Of a stretch of DNA of 21,836 bases, positions 1 through 7,778 are shown piece after piece; the stretch's first letter is position 1; every line of letters begins with the position of its first letter. The DNA comes from Candidatus Nitrosopumilus sp. (GTDB lineage Archaea > Thermoproteota > Nitrososphaeria > Nitrososphaerales > Nitrosopumilaceae). Under the pieces are notes generated by a model. The model saw only the letters and a program-made list of their open reading frames with translations, searched no databases and was not told the DNA's origin. The position numbers and the translations under genes are program-made. The stretch is from positions 1 to 21,836 of the forward strand of contig JAOTSS010000033.1 of assembly GCA_029864805.1 (NCBI GenBank). The letters are read 5' to 3'.

Positions 1-210
1 AACATACAACAAAAGGTCTCTGAGAACACAAAGACAAAACTCGGAGTGATATCACTGGCAGCCTTGCCAGTAGTTGCAGCAATGTATTCCTCAGGAAGCA
101 TGGCTCTAGAGCAAGTACCGCAGATACTGACAAGCGGGGTATTTCCAATCGGATTTACCGTCTTCTCTTGGGCAATAGCAGCCAAGATGGCATTGAAATT
201 GAGAAAGTAG
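1..210 (+). CDS. C-terminal end of an unidentified membrane protein (partial)
   Basis: Frame 1 is open from the first base of the window to a TAG at 208-210, giving about 69 residues. It holds two hydrophobic segments: LGVISLAALPVVAAMY at about residues 14-29 and FPIGFTVFSWAIAA at about 50-63. It ends in a basic tail (LKLRK). This looks like the last two transmembrane helices of an integral membrane protein. The start lies outside the window and no family motif is visible, so I do not assign a function. Codon use matches the neighbouring genes. Confidence 0.6.
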   Translation, partial: NIQQKVSENTKTKLGVISLAALPVVAAMYSSGSMALEQVPQILTSGVFPIGFTVFSWAIAAKMALKLRK

Positions 211-383
211 GACAGTATTTCCTTTTTCTCGATTATTTTTCTATCTTTTCACAATTATTATTTTCACATGAGATTAATCAAAGTAGGACTCCTCTAGTTT
301 ATGACATTCGGGAATTATTCAGAAAACAGGTTTCCTTATCGGTGTCACCATCAAGAACTTGTTAGGGAACTCTTTCAGGCACA

Positions 384-441
384 TTAATTTTCGTCGCTCT
401 GTCCTAACCCAACACATGTTGTGCTGTAGATGTAGTTAAGG
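384..441. repeat. Intergenic sequence resembling another copy at 11384-11444
   Basis: Both sites share TTAATTTT, then GTCCT, then ACATGTTGT, CTGT, GAT, TAGTT and AGG in the same order, with small insertions between blocks. Here the block lies just upstream of a candidate 38-residue gene. At the other site it lies inside a 99-bp element with inverted-repeat ends. Nothing else recognisable was found in 211-461. It could be a conserved non-coding element or a small RNA; similarity by chance is possible in AT-rich DNA. Confidence 0.3.
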
Positions 442-461
442 TGGATTTTAATCGAAGAATC

Positions 462-578
462 ATGAAGGCATATCATTGTTTGATAAATGAGAATGGTGAG
501 GTTCATCAAGAAATTGGACTTTCATACAACAAGTTATTACTTATTTGTGGACATTGTTCATCAATTGATTTCATGTAA
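462..578 (+). CDS. Candidate 38-residue CxxC microprotein
   Basis: An ATG at 462 opens a 38-residue reading frame ending in TAA at 576-578. It begins MKAYHCLINENGEV and ends CGHCSSIDFM. His5 and Cys6 near the start and Cys29-Gly-His-Cys32 near the end could bind a metal such as zinc, or the CxxC could be redox active. The composition (acidic middle, hydrophobic LLLI run, CGHC) looks like protein rather than random AT-rich sequence. It stands alone between the membrane-protein tail and the 3' end of the P-type ATPase. No strong TATA box sits 26 bases upstream. I do not recognise a family, so this remains a candidate. Confidence 0.4.
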   Translation: MKAYHCLINENGEVHQEIGLSYNKLLLICGHCSSIDFM

Positions 579-776
579 TGTGTTTCTCATAATTACTGCA
601 AACTGAATCTATTTTTCTTACCATGTACTTTTTACAGGCTTCCTTTTACCTCTGTTTATTGAGATTTATGCGTTCCAAGTGTACAAAAGATACAAAGATC
701 ATAATACACATTTGATATTATTTTGGCACAACCACATTTACATGGACATTTTTGTAGTTGTAACATCATTATCTAA

Positions 777-3515
777 CTATAAGTTATTATTTTGTGTTTT
801 AATCTCAAGTTTATTGCTAACAAATTTTTTTGTTTCAATTATCAGAAAAGTTATTACAGATACTCCCACTATCTTCAACCAAGATTCGATTCCAATTGGT
901 TTACTCTGGAAAATTTCATTCATAATAGGAGTATATGTAAAAGCAATTTGTAACAAAATCATAACTATGACCCCGAGAAAAATTAACTTGTTTGAAAAAA
1001 ATCCCATTCTAAAAATAGATTTAGTCAAAGATCTACAGTTGAACAGATAAAATATCTCGATCATAACAATTGTATTTACTGCAATCGTCCTTGACTCCTC
1101 AATGGTACTGCCTTCCTCTGTTGACCATTCAAACAAGCCATAAACAGAAATTAGAATACACGTACTAACAATAATTATCTGTATTGCCAGATCTTTTGTG
1201 AGAATTGGAGAGTTGGGTCGTCTTGGAGGGCGTTTCATCACATCTGGTTCTTTTGGCTCAAAAATGAGCATAGTTCCCAATGCTAGAACCGTAGTCATAT
1301 TAATCCATAAAATCTGGACTGGTAGAATTGGCATGAGCAGGCCTAAAAAGATAGATGTCAATATGACCAAACCCTCTCCAAAACTTGTAGGAAGTGTCCA
1401 TGTTATGAATTTGATCAAAGTATCGAGAATTCGTCTTCCTTCTTCTACGGCTGCCTTGATTGATGCAAAGTTGTCATCAGTTAAAATCACATCAGATGCT
1501 TCTTTTGCAACCTCCGTACCTGTAATGCCCATTGCAATTCCTACATCAGCTTGTTTTAGAGCAGGTGCATCGTTTACTCCGTCCCCAGTCATGGCAACAA
1601 TGTTGCCCTTGGATTGAAGTGCCTTTACTATGGAAAATTTTCGTTCGGGTAAAATCCTTGCAAACACATCTGTCTTATCGACAATTTCAATCAAGTCATT
1701 CCCCGAGTATTGCTCTAATTCCTTTCCCGTAATTGCCGTTAGATTACGCCGATTTTCTTGAGATGGTTGATTCAGGCCAATCTGCCTACCTATACTGATT
1801 GCTGTTTTTAGATTATCACCAGTTATCATTTTGACACGTATTCCGGCATTTTGACATTCTCTTATGGCCTCAATTACCTCTGGTCGAGGAGGATCCAGCA
1901 TGGCTTGAAAGCCCAGAAAAATTAGCCCGTTATCCACATCTGAAATTTTAATTTTGTTATTTCCATATGCCATTTTCTTTTTGGCAAAAGCCAATACTCG
2001 CAGGCCTTTTGATGCCATACTATCTGCAATTTCATTTAGTTTTGAAACATTAATCTCTGTAAAGTTTTCATGTCCTGCATGATCATTTATTTCATACGAG
2101 GACATTGCAAGAATTTTTTCAACAGAACCTTTCACATAGACTATTTTATCTCCCGCATTATCATGCAATGTGGCCATAAACTGAAGATGGGAATCAAATG
2201 GAATCTCGTCAATTCTATAAAATGATTCTGTCAGAGTTTGTTTGAGGTTTACTTTGTGAGCTGCTGTGATTAATGCAACTTCGGTAGGATCCCCCTTTGC
2301 CTCCCAATGATTTTCTTTTTGAATTAAATCAGAATCATTGCATAGCAGGCCTGCAATAAGACACTCTTTGAGTGTTTGATATTCGTTAAGATTGATGCTG
2401 TTCTGATCATGTTTAATTTCACCTGTTGGTTGAAATCCAGTTCCAGATACCTCAAAGAGTTTTCCACCTGCATAGATTTCGCTTACAGTCATCTGATTCT
2501 CAGTGATAGTTCCTGTCTTGTCTGAGCATATTATTGTGGTACTGCCAAGAGTTTCCACTGCAGGAAGTTTTCTTATTATTGCATTTCTTTTTGCCATGTA
2601 TCCTACACCGATAGCAAGGGTTATGGTTATGGCAGCTGGTAAACCCTCTGGAATTACTGCAACTGAAAGGGCGACTATTTCCATGAATAATTCAGTTGTA
2701 GTTCTTTGCGTGAACAAAATTCCAAAAATGAATGTAAGAAGGGATAAACCAAGAATTACAAAAAGAAGTTTCTTGCTAAAATAAGAAATTCTTTTAGTTA
2801 AGGGGGTCTCAAGTTCCTCTGCCTTGAACATAGTTTGTGATATTTTACCGGTTTCAGTACCGTCTCCAGTTAAGACAACTATGCCAATTCCATAACCATT
2901 TGTGACCAAAGTTCCACCATATGCCATGTTTTTACGTTCTGCAAGGTCCGTGTTTGATGGAAGAACTTCGGTCCGTTTTTTGACAGAGATTGATTCGCCA
3001 GTTAAGATTGATTCATCAATTTTCAAATCTTTTGTATGGTGTAGACGCATGTCAGCTGGAATTTTATCTCCAGAACGAAGTTGTACTACATCACCTGGAA
3101 CAATTTCTTTTGAAAAGATTCTGATTTTTTTACCGTTTCTAACAACAACATTTTCGCTTTTTACAATCTGTGCAAGAGCCTGTATTGCCTTTCCTGCTTT
3201 GTGCTCTTGAATAAAACCTATAACTGCATTGGCTACAACTACACCGAAGATTACGCCAGTATCAATTAATTCCTGCAGCATTGCAGTTATGGAACCAGCT
3301 ATTATGAGAATCAAGACCAGCGGTTGCTTGAATTGCAAAAGAAATGAAATTGCTGGACTTTGTTCTTTTTTTACAGATAATGTGTTTTCTCCAAACTTTT
3401 GCAAGCGATTATTTGCCTCACTCAAGTCCAAACCTTGTTTTGGATCAGTCTGAAGTATCTCTGCAACTTTTTGGGTAGATAAAGAATGCCATGATGTTTT
3501 TGATATTTCTTGCAA
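777..3515 (-). CDS. P2-type cation-transporting P-type ATPase (Ca2+-ATPase-like)
   Basis: A 912-residue integral membrane pump that couples ATP hydrolysis to cation export or import. An N-terminal cation-ATPase domain (WHSLSTQKVAEIL, residues 9-21) is followed by the A-domain TGES (172-175) and the PEGLP motif of helix M4 (289-293). The phosphorylation site is SDKTGT (Asp332), the nucleotide-binding region contains KGDPTEVAL (408-415), and the hinge has MITGDN and TGDGVNDAP (643-651). About ten hydrophobic segments are visible. The length is normal for the family. In helix M6, LWINMTTV (737-743) keeps the Asn equivalent to SERCA Asn796 but has Val where Asp800 would be. M5 has SFGE (711-714), with Ser replacing Asn768 and Glu kept. 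The transported ion therefore cannot be assigned. The start is TTG at 3515: the only upstream codons before a stop lack ATG. It is divergent from the PHA synthase. Confidence 0.93.
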   Translation of the reverse strand: MQEISKTSWHSLSTQKVAEILQTDPKQGLDLSEANNRLQKFGENTLSVKKEQSPAISFLLQFKQPLVLILIIAGSITAMLQELIDTGVIFGVVVANAVIGFIQEHKAGKAIQALAQIVKSENVVVRNGKKIRIFSKEIVPGDVVQLRSGDKIPADMRLHHTKDLKIDESILTGESISVKKRTEVLPSNTDLAERKNMAYGGTLVTNGYGIGIVVLTGDGTETGKISQTMFKAEELETPLTKRISYFSKKLLFVILGLSLLTFIFGILFTQRTTTELFMEIVALSVAVIPEGLPAAITITLAIGVGYMAKRNAIIRKLPAVETLGSTTIICSDKTGTITENQMTVSEIYAGGKLFEVSGTGFQPTGEIKHDQNSINLNEYQTLKECLIAGLLCNDSDLIQKENHWEAKGDPTEVALITAAHKVNLKQTLTESFYRIDEIPFDSHLQFMATLHDNAGDKIVYVKGSVEKILAMSSYEINDHAGHENFTEINVSKLNEIADSMASKGLRVLAFAKKKMAYGNNKIKISDVDNGLIFLGFQAMLDPPRPEVIEAIRECQNAGIRVKMITGDNLKTAISIGRQIGLNQPSQENRRNLTAITGKELEQYSGNDLIEIVDKTDVFARILPERKFSIVKALQSKGNIVAMTGDGVNDAPALKQADVGIAMGITGTEVAKEASDVILTDDNFASIKAAVEEGRRILDTLIKFITWTLPTSFGEGLVILTSIFLGLLMPILPVQILWINMTTVLALGTMLIFEPKEPDVMKRPPRRPNSPILTKDLAIQIIIVSTCILISVYGLFEWSTEEGSTIEESRTIAVNTIVMIEIFYLFNCRSLTKSIFRMGFFSNKLIFLGVIVMILLQIAFTYTPIMNEIFQSKPIGIESWLKIVGVSVITFLIIETKKFVSNKLEIKTQNNNL

Positions 3516-3540
3516 TTTGATACTCTGATGATTTTGGTGT

Positions 3541-3593
3541 AATTAGATTATTAAAAGAAAGTTAACTCTGATGTTGAAGAATAACAATATATG
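3541..3593. promoter_or_regulatory. Divergent promoter region, P-type ATPase / phaC
   Basis: CAATATATG at 3585-3593 is a good archaeal TATA box centred about 27 bases before the TTG start of phaC at 3617, which fits a leaderless transcript. On the other strand the AT-rich stretch at 3541-3555, about 26-35 bases before the TTG at 3515, is a weaker candidate for the ATPase promoter. Both placements support the two TTG start choices. Confidence 0.45.
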
Positions 3594-3616
3594 CCAATTT
3601 ACACGGATACAGTGGA

Positions 3617-4930
3617 TTGAAAGACTCAAAGAACACAAATAATCCGTTATCTGTTTACACCAATTTTGCAATAAAGTCATTTGACTTTCAATCAAGGTAT
3701 GGTCTAATTCTTTTTAATTCATGGTTACGAGCAATTGAATCTGCTAATAACTTACAAGAATCTACAGGTAAAAAGATTCAAGATACTATCAGATCTACTT
3801 TTGATGCTGAACTACGTAGCAATTTAGAACAAAAAGAATTTTCAAAATCACTATCTGCACTTGTAGGTTCATTTACAGAATTTGCATCAGTTGGCCATCA
3901 TGATAAATTATACAGGCATCTTGAAACCACGTTCAGTAATTATGATAACATGATAGAACCCATCAGAGATACAATTAATCGAACGCCTTCTGAAATAATT
4001 CCAATGAGTGGGACATTTGAGATCCATCATTACAAAACGGATTCACCGCAAAAATTTAAAACACCTATTCTTATTGTAGGCTCTTTGATTAACAGACATT
4101 ATATTTTGGATCTACTTCCAGAGACAAGCATAATTAGATACTTTCAACAACTTGGATTTGATGTTTATGCTACGGACTGGAGGATGCCAACCATCAAGGA
4201 TGAAGACATGCCGCTTGCAAGTTATGCCCATGACTATCTAGAAAATGCGGTTGACAAGGTGGAAGAAGTCACAGGCTCTAGAAATGTTACCCTGTTTGGA
4301 TATTGCTGGGGCGGAATACTGTCTTTGATTTATTCTGCAATGCACCCTAAAGATGTAAAAAACTTGATCTTGCATGCGACTCCAGCAGATTTCGGAAAAC
4401 CGCCAACCGTGCTAGAATCCTGGATTAAAGATCTGGATGTAAAGAAATTCGTAAATACCTTTGGAAATGTGTCATCATCTTTTCTAAACATTGCATTCAT
4501 ACTTCGCAATCCGTTGGAGGCAGCTTTAAAGTATCAATTTTACTTTAGCCAGCCTAGAAGTGTAAAAGAAATTACGCAGTTTTTTGCAGTAGAATCCTGG
4601 CTTTATGACAGTGTTCCAATAATTGGGAAAACTTTTGAGCAGATAATAGATGACATCTATAAAAAAAATCTACTTATCCAAAACAAGATGATGCTAGGCG
4701 ATACTCTTGTTGATCTGAAAAATATCACAATGCCTGTATTGAACATAGTGGGAACAAAGGATGATCTTGTTTCAGCAGAATCAAGCAGAACAATTACAGA
4801 TGTGATTTCTAGCAAAGACAAACAAACTATAGGATTTCCAACAGGTCATGTGGGATTATGTATTAGCAAAACTGCACACAAAAAACTATGGCCTGAGGTT
4901 GGCAAGTGGCTCAAAGAGCATTCAACTTGA
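3617..4930 (+). CDS. phaC: Class III-type polyhydroxyalkanoate synthase subunit PhaC
   Basis: This enzyme polymerises hydroxyacyl-CoA into polyhydroxyalkanoate carbon-storage granules. The protein has 437 residues with an alpha/beta-hydrolase fold from about residue 130. The lipase-like box GYCWGG (228-233) has Cys230 as nucleophile, the expected substitution for Ser in PHA synthases. Asp382 or Asp383 (GTKDD) and His411 (GHVGLC) complete the triad, and TDWRMP (186-191) is the conserved segment after the oxyanion region. Class III PhaC is usually about 350-360 residues. Here an N-terminal extension of about 110 residues is rich in amphipathic helix (LFNSWLRAIESANNLQ) and resembles PhaE or phasin-like sequence. 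No phaE gene is in the window. The start is TTG, supported by a TATA box 27 bases upstream; an upstream GTG meets a stop at once. Confidence 0.9.
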   Translation: MKDSKNTNNPLSVYTNFAIKSFDFQSRYGLILFNSWLRAIESANNLQESTGKKIQDTIRSTFDAELRSNLEQKEFSKSLSALVGSFTEFASVGHHDKLYRHLETTFSNYDNMIEPIRDTINRTPSEIIPMSGTFEIHHYKTDSPQKFKTPILIVGSLINRHYILDLLPETSIIRYFQQLGFDVYATDWRMPTIKDEDMPLASYAHDYLENAVDKVEEVTGSRNVTLFGYCWGGILSLIYSAMHPKDVKNLILHATPADFGKPPTVLESWIKDLDVKKFVNTFGNVSSSFLNIAFILRNPLEAALKYQFYFSQPRSVKEITQFFAVESWLYDSVPIIGKTFEQIIDDIYKKNLLIQNKMMLGDTLVDLKNITMPVLNIVGTKDDLVSAESSRTITDVISSKDKQTIGFPTGHVGLCISKTAHKKLWPEVGKWLKEHST

Positions 4931-5083
4931 AAAACGTGCTTTAAAAATCCAGGCAATCTATTTTACAACCAATACGGTCATGGAATGCGTTTGAGATATC
5001 AGATCGCTGTGAAAAAGAGCATGTTACTGATGGAAAGCATCTTGTGGTATAGGCTGCTACATTGTATATTATATGCATAATGA

Positions 5084-5371
5084 ATGGTGAAAAAATCAAA
5101 CAAAAATTCTATTTTTGTCATAGCAGGAATAATTGCACTCGAAACAGGTTTACTTTTTGTATACTTGATGTTCTATACCACACTAACAGAAGAAACAGAA
5201 TTAGTCAAAATAATGGCAGTTACAGATAACGGATGTGTTGCTGAAACCATGGATGGTTATGTAGGAAATATGGGTTATTGTAATGCCAAACCCGACTCGT
5301 ATGTTAATGCTCTAGTTGATCAAAAGACAAAAGAGCGTGCAGCCTTGATGAATCAACAAATTAATTTTTAA
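5084..5371 (+). CDS. Small single-pass membrane protein, unknown function
   Basis: A 95-residue protein. A short basic N-terminus (MVKKSNKNS) precedes one hydrophobic segment at residues 9-33 (IFVIAGIIALETGLLFVYLM), so it is probably a signal anchor with the rest outside the cell. The exterior part has two cysteines (GCVAET and GYCNAK, residues 50 and 68) that could form a disulfide, and a charged C-terminal helix. The start is fixed by a TGA immediately before ATG 5084. GTATATTATA at 5064-5073 is a TATA-like sequence, slightly closer than usual. I do not recognise the family. It stands between phaC and a hydrolase gene, and a T-rich stretch follows it. Confidence 0.7.
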   Translation: MVKKSNKNSIFVIAGIIALETGLLFVYLMFYTTLTEETELVKIMAVTDNGCVAETMDGYVGNMGYCNAKPDSYVNALVDQKTKERAALMNQQINF

Positions 5372-5390
5372 TTATTTTTTATTTTATTTC
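5366..5390 (+). terminator. T-rich stretch after the small membrane protein
   Basis: Three runs of T (five or more each) begin at the stop codon of the preceding gene. Oligo-T tracts without a hairpin are the usual archaeal intrinsic termination signal. The assignment rests only on composition and position. Confidence 0.35.
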
Positions 5391-5699
5391 CATCTATCCT
5401 TAGTGTCTTTTTTTATATTTGGCCCTATTGTTTATTGCACTTTTGAAATCTCTGTTTGAAAATCCCGAATAGTCATATCTATCAAGATATTTCTTAAATC
5501 ATTATTTGTCAATAGAGTAAAAAGTTAAAACAATAAATGTGTGATGTCAAGAATAACTGCACATCAAATATCTAGAAAAGAATGAACTAGAAATAAGAAG
5601 ATCTACATACAAGAGGATTCCCGTAACAAAATAAATTATTTCAAAGAAAAAGAAGTTTGACATTACACATACACATTAGTGTGAAAAATAAATATCATT
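5372..5699. other. 328-base intergenic stretch
   Basis: After the T-rich terminator-like tract, this stretch holds a possible broken minus-strand small ORF (5400-5502, listed separately). Past that I see only AT-rich sequence up to the hydrolase start at 5700. GAAAAATAAATATC just before 5700 is A-rich and could include that gene's promoter. No tRNA-like or other RNA structure was evident by eye. Confidence 0.4.
5400..5502 (-). pseudogene. Possible broken 33-residue ORF
   Basis: On the minus strand a 32-codon frame ends at TAA (5400-5402) and reads FKKYLDRYDYSG...KYKKRH. It is rich in aromatic and charged residues with a basic tail, which looks like real protein. The frame has no start codon: it opens right after a TGA. 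An ATG lies one base out of frame at 5502-5500, so removing one base would give a start directly before Phe. It may be a frameshifted remnant, a non-standard start, a sequencing error, or chance. Part of the Lys content comes from an A-run. Confidence 0.22.
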
Positions 5700-6332
5700 A
5701 TGAGTGATGTTTTGACTGAACCTGAATGGCATGAAGATGTAAAGACTAGTTCAAAAATTACGCTAGTGGTTGTAGATATGCAAAAATTATTCTTGACTGA
5801 AAAAAAATCTCCTTGGATGAATAAAAAATTATTATCTATAATTCCAAATATCGAAAAACTAATTAGAAATAGTGGAGTAAAAAATGTAATATTTACTCAA
5901 TTCACACCTCCCAAGAATTGGCAAAAAGAACAAAATTCGTGGCAAACATACTATAAAATTAATCAGAAAATCACTCCAGGTATTCTTGGGACTGATGCAT
6001 ATGATTTAATTGATGATTTCATTCCACACATTCCAAATTCAGTTATAGTCCGTAGAAAAAAATCGGCATCCATATTCATGGCAGGGAATTTTCACTCAGT
6101 GATAAAAAAGAAATCTACAAAAATCTTGATTTTTACAGGCGTTGAAACGGATTATTGTGTTCTTTCAAGCGTATTGGATGCAATTCATTTGGGATACTAT
6201 GTAATAGTGGTCATGGATGCATGTGCAAGCAGTAAAAATCAAGGTCAAAAACATGCAAGGGGAATATTTGATAGGTTTCCAGAACAGCTTTGGGTGATAT
6301 CTACAAACGATTTGATAAATCATTTTTTGTAA
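5700..6332 (+). CDS. Isochorismatase-family cysteine hydrolase
   Basis: A cytosolic 210-residue hydrolase of the superfamily that includes nicotinamidase, isochorismatase and N-carbamoylsarcosine amidohydrolase. The catalytic triad is visible: Asp26 in LVVVDMQKLF, Lys120 or Lys121 in VRRKKSASIF, and Cys153 in GVETDYCVLSSVLDA. The Thr-Gly-Val-Glu-Thr-Asp motif before the Cys is typical, and the length is normal. The triad shows a hydrolase of this superfamily but not its substrate. The gene has intergenic gaps on both sides and is followed by a UspA gene on the same strand. ATG at 5700 is the natural start. Confidence 0.88.
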   Translation: MSDVLTEPEWHEDVKTSSKITLVVVDMQKLFLTEKKSPWMNKKLLSIIPNIEKLIRNSGVKNVIFTQFTPPKNWQKEQNSWQTYYKINQKITPGILGTDAYDLIDDFIPHIPNSVIVRRKKSASIFMAGNFHSVIKKKSTKILIFTGVETDYCVLSSVLDAIHLGYYVIVVMDACASSKNQGQKHARGIFDRFPEQLWVISTNDLINHFL

Positions 6333-6515
6333 ATCTTCTTCTGAAAATTGATTATCCACAAATATCTGCAAATTCATTTGGTAATGTAAATTCAAAGTGT
6401 CAGTTACAAGAACCAAAAATCAGTTTGGCACAATAAGATAGTTTTTTTTGTTAATTGTTTTCATCTTTGATAAGTATACACTCTGTTTTTAATGGTTCAA
6501 GATATTTTGTTATTC

Positions 6516-6956
6516 ATGCTTTTTAGAAATATCATGGTACCATACGATGGTTCAAAATATTCACTTCATGCATTCAAGATTGCACTAGATATTGCACAAA
6601 AATATGATTCAAAGTTAACTGTTCTCACATGTCTTGCCAAACCAGAATATCGTGGTGTATGGTACTATGATTCACGTTATACCAAGGCAGTACTGAAAAA
6701 AGAAGAAAAGGCAGCACGGGAAAACATCTCAAAAATGATAGAACCTACAAAAAAGAAGACAGACATTCCGATAAACTTTAAGATAATTCCTACCGTACGC
6801 ATAGCAGATCAAATAGCATCTTTTGCAAAATCCCACAAAATTGATCTAGTTGTAATGGGCTCACATGGAAGAACTGGATTCGACAAAGTTATTCTTGGCA
6901 GTGTTGCCCACGGGGTCAGCCAAAAAGTTCACTGTCCAATAATGATTGTAAAATAA
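6516..6956 (+). CDS. Universal stress protein (UspA family), ATP-binding type
   Basis: A single UspA domain. It opens with the first strand NIMVPYDGSKYSLHA and ends with VVMGSHGRTGFDKVILGS...CPIMIVK. The GxxGx9GS signature (GSHG to LGS) is the ATP-binding motif of the MJ0577-type USPs. An in-frame ATG at 6492 would add eight residues (MVQDILLF), but a TATA-like TAAGTATA at 6471-6478 is only 17 bases before it. Starting at 6516 gives MLFRNIMVPYDGS, the standard N-terminus of the family, so I prefer 6516. First of five USP genes in the window. Confidence 0.87.
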   Translation: MLFRNIMVPYDGSKYSLHAFKIALDIAQKYDSKLTVLTCLAKPEYRGVWYYDSRYTKAVLKKEEKAARENISKMIEPTKKKTDIPINFKIIPTVRIADQIASFAKSHKIDLVVMGSHGRTGFDKVILGSVAHGVSQKVHCPIMIVK

Positions 6957-7102
6957 TCCATTCAATGCAAGAATGTGACATTAGATCTCCTCTATCATTA
7001 TCGTTTTCACTTACCTAACTTATAACACATTTTAATTATTAAAAGTAAAGATCATAACAGTCATAACATAAAGAATTTCCATGAGTGTATTATAATACAG
7101 AT

Positions 7103-7315
7103 ATGGATCCTAAGGCAGAAACAAAGATTGATGAGATAATGTATGAAACAAATGAAAAGGTGTCTGCCATAGTAAATGAAATCAGGGATATCAGGTTTTC
7201 AAAAATGGATGAAAATGAAAAACAAATAAAGTGTGACGGATTGAGAGAAGAATTTGAGCGAGTCATGATTGAGGAAGAGAAGAAAGTAGAAAAAGTGATG
7301 GAAGAATACCCATGA
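7103..7315 (+). CDS. Small coiled-coil protein translationally coupled to the BFN protein
   Basis: About 70 residues from ATG 7103 (MDPKAETKIDEIMYE), almost entirely charged amphipathic helix with heptad-like spacing and an acidic C-terminal half (EEFERVMIEEEKKVEKVMEE). A GTG at 7085 could add six residues, but ATG 7103 is the more natural start. Its TGA overlaps the ATG of the next gene by four bases (7312-7315), so the two are almost certainly co-transcribed and translationally coupled. This suggests a partner or regulator of the BFN nuclease. No known family is recognised. Confidence 0.75.
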   Translation: MDPKAETKIDEIMYETNEKVSAIVNEIRDIRFSKMDENEKQIKCDGLREEFERVMIEEEKKVEKVMEEYP

Positions 7316-7740
7316 AAATTAATGATATTGATGTGGATTATGAAACTGTCAAGATAGACCGAATTGGATTGCTTGACTCCCAAACCGGTGCTGTAGTCCT
7401 AAAAGATGAAACAGTTGAATTTTTCATGTCTGGTTTTTCATCTGAAGTTGCAGGTATGATTTCTGGTTTTATCGAAGGAAAACGTGATGATCCACCAACA
7501 ATTTATCGCCTAGTAGAACAAATTTGTGAAGAGAATGAAATTCTTCTAGTCAAAGTCAAAATCTATGAAAGTGGAGGCATTTTTCGAGCAAACCTGTACT
7601 TTACTGGCAAAAAGGACATGGTGTTTAGAAATTTCAGGGCATCTGATGCCGTAGCTTTGGCAACATACTACAACATTCCAATTCTTGTAAGAAAATCAAT
7701 GTTAAAGAAGATTCAAGAAAGTAAAACTGAAAAAAATTAA
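7312..7740 (+). CDS. Bifunctional nuclease (BFN/DUF151) domain protein
   Basis: A 142-residue protein of the BFN/DUF151 family, some members of which degrade both RNA and DNA. Matches by position are IGLLDSQTGAVVLKD at residues 18-32, FFMSGFSSEVAGMISGFIEG at 37-56, PTIYRLVEQICEEN at about 62-75, FRANLYFTG at about 90-98 and the conserved RASDAVALATYYNIPILV near 108-125. The R-x-SDA-x-ALA block is the best-conserved part of the family. The start ATG overlaps the upstream stop (ATGA). The ATP-cone nuclease starts 38 bases downstream. Nuclease activity is inferred from the family and not every DUF151 protein has been tested. Confidence 0.85.
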   Translation: MKINDIDVDYETVKIDRIGLLDSQTGAVVLKDETVEFFMSGFSSEVAGMISGFIEGKRDDPPTIYRLVEQICEENEILLVKVKIYESGGIFRANLYFTGKKDMVFRNFRASDAVALATYYNIPILVRKSMLKKIQESKTEKN

Positions 7741-7778
7741 TTTTTAAAAGATTAAATTCTTTAGAATTAGGATAAACT

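Noticed and set aside
679..1050. 123-codon plus-strand frame
   Set aside because: Mostly antisense to the C-terminal membrane region of the P-type ATPase, which has far stronger family evidence.
1198..1617. 139-codon plus-strand frame
   Set aside because: Lies inside the ATPase on the opposite strand and has no family features.
4931..5078. Frame continuing after the phaC stop to 5078, and a second frame reading SWNAFEISDRCEKEH
   Set aside because: Neither has a convincing start, and phaC already ends at its natural length after the catalytic His, so readthrough is not needed.
6165..6416. 83-codon minus-strand frame
   Set aside because: Most of it is antisense to the hydrolase gene, and the rest shows no motif.
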